This document shows, one piece after another, positions 43,941 to 51,863 of a DNA stretch of 64,000 bases. The DNA comes from an uncultured Litoreibacter sp. (GTDB taxonomy: Bacteria > Pseudomonadota > Alphaproteobacteria > Rhodobacterales > Rhodobacteraceae). Below the pieces are notes generated by a model, which had not been told where the DNA came from, did not search any database, and saw only the letters and a list, made by a program, of their open reading frames with translations. Every line of letters starts with the position of its first letter. The first letter of the stretch is position 1. Both the position numbers and the translations under genes were made by a program. The stretch covers positions 434,001 to 498,000 of the forward strand of contig CANLQL010000004.1 in NCBI GenBank assembly GCA_947493265.1, read 5' to 3'.

Positions 43941-44969
43941 CTAGATCTCGGAATATTCGTGTCGGAAACTGGCATCGCTTGGCGTGAAGGACGCACCACC
44001 TTGGCCATAGCATTCATGCGTCACCCAAGGGGTTGCCTTTTCATCCGTTAAAGCACTGATTTCTTTCATATAAGACGCGCTTTCGCCAACTAGACCGGCG
44101 TGAATTTTTTCCCAATCTGGGAAAGCTTGAAACGCATCCAGCCAAATAGCGCGACCCGCCAGATAGCCTGACGCACCTGCTTTGTAGGCGTGCTCAAGAA
44201 TGGTTTTGAATTCCGGCTTACCAGCACCTGCAGACAACATCACCCAGGGCCTGCCTGCAAGCCTGCCAAGTTCGTCGAACATGGCCTGAACACCATCTGT
44301 TTCGGCGACATCCTTTGCAGCTACTGGGCTTTCCAATTTGAAGACGTCGACACCGAAATCTGCACCCGAGAAAGCCTCAACAGATTTCAAAACATCGTCT
44401 GAGCGTTTGGTTTTCATCTCGATATAATCTTGTGTCTGCTCTGCGTCGGTATCGATCGGATGGACAAGCAATTCGAACAGGAATGGAATGTCGTATTTTG
44501 CGCAGGCCTCACCAATGCGCTTCGTCCAATCCTGCTGATATTGGTTAATTTCGGGAGAGGCATCAGGGCGATACCAAGCCAAAACCTTAACAGCGTCGCC
44601 TCCCATTCGCTTGATCTTGCCAACGCTCCAATCGTCGATCTGCGACGATTTTCGGCCCATTCCGGTTTCTTCAAACAAGGAGTCTTCTAGCGTTACAATC
44701 AGCCCTTTGGTGGGGGATAGATACTTGAGCCCGCGCGGGATTGCGTAATGTGGGTCCAACAGCATCGCCGAAGACGCTTCTTGCAGAGTTTCGACAAGCA
44801 TCGCCTTGAACCGCGCAACATCTTCGTAAGGTGCCTCATCTGTTCCATAATGCGCAGCAATAGGCCCTTTAATCGGCGGTCGCTGATCGACGGCAGTCAT
44901 TTTGAACAAACCGTTTGCATCGGCCATACGACGCATCCCCCAAAGCTTACCTGCGGTGAGTTCGATCAT
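43941..44969 (-). CDS. Class I ketose-bisphosphate aldolase of LacD/YihT type, candidate sulfofructose-phosphate aldolase
   Basis: A 342-residue TIM-barrel aldolase. The Schiff-base lysine is K211 in VDVFKLESPVA, and the phosphate/sulfonate-binding C-terminal block is AGASGYLAGRAIW. That block is nearer to E. coli YihT (AGASGFLAGRAVW) than to staphylococcal LacD, from memory. It would cleave sulfofructose 1-phosphate to dihydroxyacetone phosphate and sulfolactaldehyde. Tagatose 1,6-bisphosphate is the alternative substrate. I start at MIELTAGK, which overlaps the kinase stop by four bases. Confidence 0.78.
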   Translation of the reverse strand: MIELTAGKLWGMRRMADANGLFKMTAVDQRPPIKGPIAAHYGTDEAPYEDVARFKAMLVETLQEASSAMLLDPHYAIPRGLKYLSPTKGLIVTLEDSLFEETGMGRKSSQIDDWSVGKIKRMGGDAVKVLAWYRPDASPEINQYQQDWTKRIGEACAKYDIPFLFELLVHPIDTDAEQTQDYIEMKTKRSDDVLKSVEAFSGADFGVDVFKLESPVAAKDVAETDGVQAMFDELGRLAGRPWVMLSAGAGKPEFKTILEHAYKAGASGYLAGRAIWLDAFQAFPDWEKIHAGLVGESASYMKEISALTDEKATPWVTHECYGQGGASFTPSDASFRHEYSEI

Positions 44970-45844
44970 GTGTTTTCCTTCAAAAAGAGTTCTACTTGGG
45001 CCCGGTTCGGAGTCGCTTTTCGCCCGCCAGGTCCTGTACATTTCAAAGCGGCCGCAGCGTTGGCGCAGCGCATCGCTTCCATTTCAGACATCGTCTCTGC
45101 AAGACACAACGCGAACGCGCCGTGCCAAACGTCTCCGGCCCCAAGCGTATCGACAACTTCAACGTTGAAACCGCCTAGGGATTTGATTTCATTGTCTTCG
45201 ACCCACTTCACACCGTCTGCGCCGCATGTCACTGCGACCCATCCCGGCAGTAATTTAGCTGCGTTTCTCAGGGCTGCTTCCGTGTCCGTCGATCCTGCGA
45301 ACGCGTGCAGACCTTGTTCTGAAAAGACGACATGACTGGCAAGTCTTGCCAGTGTTTCCGGGACAGGTTCTTCCCCATCAAGGATTGTGTGGCAGCCAGG
45401 GGGCGCGGCTTCGAAGGCAGCGCGAGCCGCCTCTGGCCATCTTGTATCGGCAAGAATTGCTGCGCAGCGAAGGTCGGTGATATCACCCGGAGCGGCCGGC
45501 AAGCCTTCCCCTCGAAACGCCATGATCTGGCGTTCCCCTTTGGCATCTACATAGACTGACGAAACGGCGGAGCGGCCTGCTTGCGCGACTATTAGGCGGG
45601 AAAGGTCGACGCCTTCCTCGCGCAGATCATTCGTTACCAGATCACGGACCTCATCCTGACCAAACCTGGCCAAAAGCTGCGCACGTCCACCCAACCGCGC
45701 AATCGCAACACTCGCGTTTGCGGCACATCCACCCCCAACGACATTCAACGCACCAGCTTGAAATTTCTGCGCAGTTTTTGGCAGTTCATCGACCGAATAG
45801 ACGAAGTCCAGAACCGCACTGCCAACGACAAGAACCTCCGCCAT
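44966..45844 (-). CDS. PfkB-family kinase, YihV-like (candidate sulfofructose kinase)
   Basis: A 292-residue ribokinase-fold kinase with GGGCAANASVA near residue 37, ILADTRW at 130-136 and the catalytic VDTLGAGDVWHGAF. Aligned by eye to E. coli YihV it keeps Lys27 at the same number and Arg135 (YihV Arg138), recalled as sulfonate contacts; the YihV Asn109 position is Ala. The end ALKCTGPGGRKATP also matches YihV ALKCTRPGGR. These points favour sulfofructose over fructose or tagatose phosphate. The ATG overlaps the peroxidase stop (TGATG). Confidence 0.78.
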   Translation of the reverse strand: MAEVLVVGSAVLDFVYSVDELPKTAQKFQAGALNVVGGGCAANASVAIARLGGRAQLLARFGQDEVRDLVTNDLREEGVDLSRLIVAQAGRSAVSSVYVDAKGERQIMAFRGEGLPAAPGDITDLRCAAILADTRWPEAARAAFEAAPPGCHTILDGEEPVPETLARLASHVVFSEQGLHAFAGSTDTEAALRNAAKLLPGWVAVTCGADGVKWVEDNEIKSLGGFNVEVVDTLGAGDVWHGAFALCLAETMSEMEAMRCANAAAALKCTGPGGRKATPNRAQVELFLKENT

Positions 45845-47100
45845 CAATCCACGTCCAATCCGCTGGGAACCGCTTTCGGGCGACCCAAGCGTCCATATCG
45901 GCTGTCCCCACCATTCAGGGTTTTCAAGAATGAAACGAGGTCATTAATTTCTTCATCAGATATATTTACAGGTTTTATATCAATCGCTTGGGAAACGCGC
46001 TCCATTTCTCTGCTGTCAGACTGGATCACAAAATCAATCGCTGCCAGCCATGGTGCGGGCGGCAAAGCCGCAAGATCAGGCGTCCAATTCTTCAACGCAT
46101 CTTGGGGATTGAGATGGTGGCGGATGATCCCTTCCAGCGTTGGGTAGGCCCCGTTATGTCCGTAGGGTGCTGTTAATGCGACGTTCCGCAAAGACGGTGT
46201 TCGAAAGCGATATGCGTCGGCCAAATCGTTGCTTTCCGCCATGCGGCCGGTGTCGCGTGGGATCGGATCAAACCGTCGCGTACGACCAGGGCCGAATGGC
46301 GGCAGACCAATTGAATGAAACGCGTGATCTGTTTGGAACGGGCCGGAATGGCAGCTGCTGCAATTTGCTTTGCCGTAGAATAGATCAAGGCCGCGAAGTT
46401 CACTTTCGGAAAGTCCACCCTTGCCCTCAAGATATTGGTCAAACGGGCTGTCGGCGCTGCGCCATTCGCTATCCATGAAAGCGGCCAGACTATTGGCGAT
46501 GTGGGCGATTGTGACGTCCTCCGGCTTGGCCAGATCAAATGCGTCGACAAAAGCATCGCCATAGGCAGGTATCGTCCGTACACGCTTGGCCAAGATTGGC
46601 CAGGCTGCGTCAATTCGGTCATGGATAGCGCCCGCGATTTCGTTTTCTTTTGGGTTTCCTGCCATCTCAAACTGGGCAACCAGCGGAAAGATGGCTTGTG
46701 CGGCCAACAAAGATGCTAACCCTTTTGGCAACCATTCCTCAGCCGGTGAATTCACCCCGTTTCCGTAGTCCTCTGACGCGCTGACCCTGCCGTCATGGAA
46801 AAACACCTGAAATTCCATTGCACCGATATTCCACAGTGCAGGAGCATGGCGGGGCACACGTTTTTTGATCCGATTTGGACCGGTGTCTGCGATCCGTTTT
46901 GGACCTACCCCGATGCCACCTTCGCCGATCCCAAGGCTCAACCCATCAGCAGAAAAGAAGTCGTGGTGATGACATGTTCCGCAGCTGATATTCCGGTTCC
47001 CCGATAGGATCGGGTCGTAGAACAAAAGCTGTCCAAGAGCGGCTTGCGCTTCATTGATTTCAGGGAACATATCTTGCGTGATTGGCACAGGGTCAGCCAT
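45844..47100 (-). CDS. Di-heme cytochrome c peroxidase/MauG family protein
   Basis: 418 residues from the ATG, with two c-type heme motifs, CGTCHH (about residue 41) and CSSCHS (about residue 230), and the family segment TPSLRNVALTAPYGHNG. The family reduces peroxide or oxidises partner proteins in the periplasm. In frame before the ATG there is a convincing signal sequence (LLPLAVCLGLGGPAMA before DPVP) but no ATG, GTG or TTG ahead of it, so the true start is unresolved; an unusual start codon, or a sequencing or frameshift problem, is possible. It is the first gene of the operon leading into the kinase. Confidence 0.82.
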   Translation of the reverse strand: MADPVPITQDMFPEINEAQAALGQLLFYDPILSGNRNISCGTCHHHDFFSADGLSLGIGEGGIGVGPKRIADTGPNRIKKRVPRHAPALWNIGAMEFQVFFHDGRVSASEDYGNGVNSPAEEWLPKGLASLLAAQAIFPLVAQFEMAGNPKENEIAGAIHDRIDAAWPILAKRVRTIPAYGDAFVDAFDLAKPEDVTIAHIANSLAAFMDSEWRSADSPFDQYLEGKGGLSESELRGLDLFYGKANCSSCHSGPFQTDHAFHSIGLPPFGPGRTRRFDPIPRDTGRMAESNDLADAYRFRTPSLRNVALTAPYGHNGAYPTLEGIIRHHLNPQDALKNWTPDLAALPPAPWLAAIDFVIQSDSREMERVSQAIDIKPVNISDEEINDLVSFLKTLNGGDSRYGRLGRPKAVPSGLDVD

Positions 47101-47148
47101 TGCAGGCCCGCCAAGACCAAGGCAAACTGCAAGCGGAAGGAGACCCTG

Positions 47149-47613
47149 ATGCGTGCGTTTATTTTCGCCCTTTTGCTTGCGAGCCCGGCCGTTGCCGATA
47201 TTGAAAAAGCTCGTGACTTGATGGAAACCAACAAATTTGTCGAAGCTCGTGAAGCGCTCTGGCCCGCGGCCAGATCCGGCAACGCCGATGCCGAGGAACT
47301 GATCGGCGTCATGTATGCCCTTGGGCTTGGTGTTGAAAAAGACCCCGTGCGCGCGTTTGAATGGTATCTTCGCGCCTCCATGAAGGGGCACCCCGGCGCG
47401 CAGTCGGGAATTGGCTGGTACTACGAGGTCGGGATCGGCACGCAGATTGATCTGGTCCGCGCGTATATGTGGTACGCGCTCAGCGCGATAGGCGGCGACC
47501 CTGATGCCGCGATTAGCCAGGAAGAGGTCGTCAAGAAGATGACCAAAGATCAGATTGAACATGCGCATGAGCTGATCGCCGATTACAAAGTCTGGATGTA
47601 TCCGTTTCGGTGA
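47149..47613 (+). CDS. Sel1-repeat secreted protein
   Basis: A 154-residue protein with a short signal peptide (FALLLASPAVA before DIEKA) and two Sel1-like repeats (GVMYALGLGVEKDPVRAFEWY and GWYYEVGIGTQIDLVRAYMWY, each read in two parts). Such alpha-helical repeats mediate protein contacts. AAGGAGA precedes the ATG. Its 5' end lies opposite the signal-sequence region of the peroxidase gene, so the two are divergent and overlap in control DNA. Confidence 0.85.
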   Translation: MRAFIFALLLASPAVADIEKARDLMETNKFVEAREALWPAARSGNADAEELIGVMYALGLGVEKDPVRAFEWYLRASMKGHPGAQSGIGWYYEVGIGTQIDLVRAYMWYALSAIGGDPDAAISQEEVVKKMTKDQIEHAHELIADYKVWMYPFR

Positions 47614-47668
47614 TGTCTTTGTTCTGGAAAGCGTCAAACCGCTTGAACCTTTCCGGAGCAAAGACGTA

Positions 47669-47695
47669 AAGGCGTGGCCATGACAGCCACGCCTT
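47669..47695. terminator. Terminator between Sel1 gene and TRAP operon
   Basis: AAGGCGTGGC and GCCACGCCTT form a perfect 10-bp stem with a 7-nt loop. It ends the converging Sel1 (plus) and dctP (minus) transcripts. The GGCGTGGC core is the same as in the tauA attenuator. Confidence 0.8.
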
Positions 47696-47705
47696 CTTCG
47701 TTAAT

Positions 47706-48779
47706 TTACTGCGTATCTGCCATACGCGCGGCGTCGATCTCGGCTTCAGCTGCCGCAACAGATGCGTTCAACGCATCATAGGCCGCCTGACCGCCATCAA
47801 CATTGGCTGTGAACCACTCGTAGACCGGTGTTGCCGCTTCTTTGAAAGCCGCTTTTTCATCCGGTGTTGGAACATAAAGATCGCCACCACCTGCTTGGAA
47901 GTCTTGGTAAGCTTGAATGGATTTCCGCTTAGGTGACGCAAATGTCGCCTGTTGCAGCTGGTAGAAACCATCGGACACAACCTGGCGAAGCTCTGGTGAC
48001 ATGCTCATCAGTTTTTCGTTGTTCATAAACCACAGCGCACCCATGTAGGCGTGACCATCCAGCGTGACGTATTGCAGACCAGCATCCGGGAACTTCATGC
48101 CCATGATGTCTGTGATGCCGTTTTTGGATCCTTCAACAACGCCCGTCTGGAACGATGTGAACAGCTCCGGCCACGGGATCGGTGTCGGGGACGCACCAAG
48201 GGCTTTCACAAGCTCCTGCGGAAGGTCAGCAACAACGGTCCGGATTTTCAAGCCAGCCATATCTTCAGGCGATTGTACGCGACGCTTGGTGTTGGCAAAG
48301 TTTCTCCAGCCACCTGTGTTGCCGATCGTCATCAGACGCATTGTGTCGCCAGATACCTCGCGCACCATGCCCTGCATCGTTTTCATGAATTCAGAACCGT
48401 TTTTGAGAACAGCTTCTGCAACCCGGTCATCGGCCATCAGATATGGCAGGTCGAGAACTTGCACGAACGGGAAGATGCCCGATACGCCACCGGACGTGGA
48501 GATATAGACGTCAATCGTCCCATCGCCGATGCCTTGCAGACATTCCGCACCGTTGCCGCAAAGCTGGGTGCCGATGAACATCTCAACTTCGATGGCACCG
48601 TTGGAGGCTTGCTCCACATAGTTTTTGAAGACGACCAGACCATCATAGTCTTCGTCGTTTTCATTTGAGTTGGCAGTCGCACGGATTTTGATGGCGTGAC
48701 CATCAGCGTAGGACGCAAAGCCAATAGCTGACAGCGCTGTCGCAACAACCGCACTTTTCAGGATGGTTCCGAGTTTCAT
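47706..48779 (-). CDS. TRAP transporter substrate-binding protein (DctP family)
   Basis: A 357-residue periplasmic binding protein with a signal peptide ending SYADGHAIK. The DctP fold is supported by ANSNENDEDYDGL-like and FTSFQTGVVEGSKNG segments; the conserved Arg for carboxylate binding is near KIRTVVADLP. Substrate unknown; position beside a sulfosugar operon makes a sulfonate or sugar acid plausible. Third gene of the dctQ-dctM-dctP run. Confidence 0.9.
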   Translation of the reverse strand: MKLGTILKSAVVATALSAIGFASYADGHAIKIRATANSNENDEDYDGLVVFKNYVEQASNGAIEVEMFIGTQLCGNGAECLQGIGDGTIDVYISTSGGVSGIFPFVQVLDLPYLMADDRVAEAVLKNGSEFMKTMQGMVREVSGDTMRLMTIGNTGGWRNFANTKRRVQSPEDMAGLKIRTVVADLPQELVKALGASPTPIPWPELFTSFQTGVVEGSKNGITDIMGMKFPDAGLQYVTLDGHAYMGALWFMNNEKLMSMSPELRQVVSDGFYQLQQATFASPKRKSIQAYQDFQAGGGDLYVPTPDEKAAFKEAATPVYEWFTANVDGGQAAYDALNASVAAAEAEIDAARMADTQ

Positions 48780-48810
48780 GTAGTGTTTCCTCCCATTTGA
48801 AACGTCTTGG

Positions 48811-50286
48811 TTAGTTTATGAAGCCAAAGAAACGTGGCACGAACAATGAAATTGCCGGCACGTAAGTAATAAGGAATATGACCGCGATTTCGATCGCAAG
48901 GAAAGGCATGATTGCTTTCGCGATCGCCTCGACCCTTTCGCCTGACACCGAGGACGCGACAAATAACACCAATCCCATCGGGGGTGTTGCAAGTCCCACA
49001 GTCAGGTTCACGCTCATAATGATCGCGAAATGGACCGGATGAATTCCCAGATCCAGAAAGATCGGTGCCAAGATTGGCCCAAGGATGATGATCGCTGGGC
49101 CTGCGTCCAAAAACATGCCAACGATGAACAAGAGCAGGTTGATCAGGAACAGCAGGATCAACGGGTTTTCGCTGAGGCTGAGGATATACGCCGCCAGAGT
49201 TTCCGGCGCGTGGCTAAGCGAGACAACCGTCTTGAAGGCCATCGCTGCACCGACCAGAAGCAAAACCACGGCAGAGGTGATGCCCGCATTGATCAGCACT
49301 TCGGGCAGGTCTTTCAGTTTCAGCGTTCTCAGGATGAAGAACCCTGCCAGCAGCGCATATGCAACAGCCACAGCTGCAGCTTCAGTCGGCGTAAATATAC
49401 CTGCCAGGATACCACCGAGGATCAGGACCGGAGTTTGCAAAGGCACAGTGGCGCGCTTGCAAACCATCCGGAAATCGTGGCCCACCATGCGGCGCAGACC
49501 AAGGAAGAACGCATGTGCAATCAACAGCGCAATGCCCAGCATTAGCCATGGCATTGTCGCGCTTGCGTCCTCCCCAACCGGCATGAATGTCCAGATCAGC
49601 AGCCCAAGATTCAAACGGACCAGCAGGAAGGATGCCCACCATTCGAGCACTCCCAGTGTTGTACCTTTCAGCACGACACGCTTGGCTTTTGGCAAATCGT
49701 AGCGGTCAGCGACGACGCGTACCATGACCATCAAACCGACACCAACCAAGACGCCCGGTACGATGCCCGCCAGAAACAGCGCTGCGACGCTTTCGCCCAT
49801 GACATAGGCATAGATAATCATGATGCCGGAGGGCGGGATGATTGGACCGATAACCGAACTTGCGGCAGTAATCGCTGCGGCGAATTTCCGTGTGTAGCCT
49901 TCCTTCTCCATCGCGGGGATCAGCATGGACCCCAGCGCGGAGGTATCAGCTACAGCCGACCCTGAAAGGCCAGCAAACAACATGGAGGACAAGATATTCA
50001 CTTGCGCCAAACCACCCCGTAGGTGGCCCATCAGGGCTTGGCTAAACTCAACCAGGCGCATCGTTATGCCGCCTCGGTTCATAACCTCCCCCGCTAACAT
50101 GAAAAACGGGATTGCCATCAACGGGAAGCTGTCCATCCCGTTGTAGACGTTGCGGTACAAAAGCGTGATGTCTTTTTCTTGGCCGTTTAGCCAAAGCAAT
50201 ATACCCGGTGCGGCCAAAAGGCCGAAAAATACCGGCAACCCGACCATCAGGAAAACTAGGAAAAGCGGAAGGAACCATACAAGCAT
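48811..50286 (-). CDS. TRAP transporter large permease (DctM family)
   Basis: A 491-residue membrane protein, longer than the common ~430 residues, with roughly 12-14 transmembrane helices and an extra hydrophilic stretch near residues 200-260. Family motifs include GLSGSAVADTSALGS and TVGLATPPMG. It forms the Na+-coupled transport channel with DctQ. Overlaps dctQ by one base. Confidence 0.9.
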   Translation of the reverse strand: MLVWFLPLFLVFLMVGLPVFFGLLAAPGILLWLNGQEKDITLLYRNVYNGMDSFPLMAIPFFMLAGEVMNRGGITMRLVEFSQALMGHLRGGLAQVNILSSMLFAGLSGSAVADTSALGSMLIPAMEKEGYTRKFAAAITAASSVIGPIIPPSGIMIIYAYVMGESVAALFLAGIVPGVLVGVGLMVMVRVVADRYDLPKAKRVVLKGTTLGVLEWWASFLLVRLNLGLLIWTFMPVGEDASATMPWLMLGIALLIAHAFFLGLRRMVGHDFRMVCKRATVPLQTPVLILGGILAGIFTPTEAAAVAVAYALLAGFFILRTLKLKDLPEVLINAGITSAVVLLLVGAAMAFKTVVSLSHAPETLAAYILSLSENPLILLFLINLLLFIVGMFLDAGPAIIILGPILAPIFLDLGIHPVHFAIIMSVNLTVGLATPPMGLVLFVASSVSGERVEAIAKAIMPFLAIEIAVIFLITYVPAISLFVPRFFGFIN

Positions 50287-50876
50287 TATTCTGCTCCCGC
50301 CGCGGCTGAATCTGGGATAATCGGCAAGTCGTCACCACCGCCCAACATGGTGATCAGCTGCCTCAAGATCAGCTCGACCGTGATGACCGCCATCAGGAAG
50401 ACGCCAACCAACAAAGAGGCCATCATCCAGCTTCGCGGAACGCGGAACCAGTCAGTGAAACCGATATCTGTCGGGATCCAAAGCGCTGCGGTTTTGAATT
50501 TGCCACCGAAGCCTGTGACCTCGCTCCAGCCAATCTGAACGGCCGTGACAAGAACAATCATCGCAAGGAATAGCAGGAACATCGAAAGGACTGCGGCAAC
50601 GCGTTTTGGCATCATCAGAACAAGCATATCAATCGCGACGAACCCGCCACGACGATAAGCGGTTGGCGCGACCAGACCTGTGAGCCAAAGCATCATGAAG
50701 CGCGCAGCTTCGTCTGGCCATGGAAGTGCGTTGTTGAGGATATAGCGGTAGAAAACCTGGATCAGGATAAACAGCACCATCAGCACCATCAAACCGACCG
50801 AAATATATCGTCCGATCGCCAGTACAAAGGCATTCACCGTTGCCAGGAGCCTACTCAGACCAAGTAATGCTGTCAT
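50286..50876 (-). CDS. TRAP transporter small permease (DctQ family)
   Basis: A 196-residue protein with four transmembrane helices and the DctQ pattern ALPWPDEAARFMMLWLTGLVAP. GGGAAG before the chosen ATG supports this start; the frame also opens at 50918. Upstream is an operator-like site for the DeoR-family regulator. Confidence 0.88.
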   Translation of the reverse strand: MTALLGLSRLLATVNAFVLAIGRYISVGLMVLMVLFILIQVFYRYILNNALPWPDEAARFMMLWLTGLVAPTAYRRGGFVAIDMLVLMMPKRVAAVLSMFLLFLAMIVLVTAVQIGWSEVTGFGGKFKTAALWIPTDIGFTDWFRVPRSWMMASLLVGVFLMAVITVELILRQLITMLGGGDDLPIIPDSAAAGAE

Positions 50877-50934
50877 ATGCTTCCCAAATTCGCGGCTTTG
50901 ACCTCGCGAACCTCCCAAGGCGCCCTCCAGCGCG

Positions 50935-50961
50935 TTACTTTCGATTAGGTTTCAAACGAAA
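50935..50961. promoter_or_regulatory. DeoR-type operator before the TRAP genes
   Basis: TTACTTTCGATT (50935-50946) and the inverted AAACGAAA (50954-50961) share the TTTCG core with the glp and deoR-upstream sites. They sit between the regulator gene and dctQ. Confidence 0.5.
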
Positions 50962-50995
50962 AAACAAGTCAAGCCGAGATTGGTCCGGAAAACGC

Positions 50996-51766
50996 TTAGC
51001 TTGTTTTTGCGACGATCAGGTCGACATCCATGGAAGCGCAGAGGGGTTTGACCCAATCCGGAAGCCCGTTGTCGGTGACAACAGTGTTCACATCGCGCAG
51101 GTCGCCCAATAGAACCGGCGCTGACCTTGTGAACTTGCCTGAATCAAGCGCCAGGATCGTATGGCGCGCGCCTGCCATCATTGCGCGGCAGACCTGAACT
51201 TCCGCCAGATCATAGTCAAGCATTGCGCCGTCTTCCGAAACTGCCGCTGCACCGATAACGGCAAAATCCACGCGGAACTGACGGATGTAGTCGACAGCGT
51301 CCGCACCTAGGATTGCGCCATCAGTCCGACGTACGGCCCCGCTTGGAACAACAACCTCAACACCTGGGTAAGGTCTTGTTTCTGATGCTAAATCAACATT
51401 GTCGGTAATCACCTTAAGCTGTTTATGGCCGGACAACATCTTTGCGACGTGTTGCGTGGTTGAACCTGCGTTTAGAAAGATCGCGCAGTTCATTGGGACG
51501 CGACCTGCGACTGCGGCACCGATAGCCTGCTTTTGGTCAAACGCAACAGTTTCACGCTGTGAAAGCGTCGTGTATTCGACTCCGCCAACAACTGTCGCAC
51601 CCCCATGAAATCGGACGATATGGTGCAGTTCTGCGAGCCGCTGCAAGTCCTTGCGAATGGTTTGCGGGGTTGTTGAGAACTGTTCAGCAAGATCATCCAC
51701 ACGCACGCGCTGGTGATCTTCGATCAAGGTCAGAATGTGTTGCTGTCTTAGACTTAGGGCCATCAT
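50996..51766 (-). CDS. DeoR-family regulator
   Basis: A 256-residue DeoR regulator. The recognition-helix stretch PQTIRKDL is almost the same as in GlpR (VQTIRKDL), and operator-like copies of CTTTCGTTT lie on both sides of the gene. The C-terminal phosphosugar domain has NAGSTTQHVAKML. In E. coli the sulfoquinovose regulator is also DeoR-family, so it may sense a sulfosugar phosphate and control the TRAP and sulfosugar genes. That role is inferred from position only. Confidence 0.88.
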   Translation of the reverse strand: MMALSLRQQHILTLIEDHQRVRVDDLAEQFSTTPQTIRKDLQRLAELHHIVRFHGGATVVGGVEYTTLSQRETVAFDQKQAIGAAVAGRVPMNCAIFLNAGSTTQHVAKMLSGHKQLKVITDNVDLASETRPYPGVEVVVPSGAVRRTDGAILGADAVDYIRQFRVDFAVIGAAAVSEDGAMLDYDLAEVQVCRAMMAGARHTILALDSGKFTRSAPVLLGDLRDVNTVVTDNGLPDWVKPLCASMDVDLIVAKTS

Positions 51767-51800
51767 AAACTCTTCTTTAAGTGAGTTTAGGAAAGCATTA

Positions 51801-51844
51801 AAACGAAAGAAACGAAAGCTTTAATACTTCCGCAACTTTCGTTT
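51801..51844. promoter_or_regulatory. DeoR-family operator cluster upstream of its gene
   Basis: AAACGAAAG is repeated in tandem (51801-51809, 51810-51818) and its inverse CTTTCGTTT lies at 51836-51844. The same ACTTTCGTTTC word occurs twice in the glpD/glpR region. Confidence 0.6.
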
Positions 51845-51863
51845 CAAATTTCTTAAGCGCGAC

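Noticed and set aside
47101-47661. Long in-frame N-terminal extension of the peroxidase
   Set aside because: It is antisense to the well-supported Sel1 gene, has no homology features and would bury the signal sequence in the middle of the protein.
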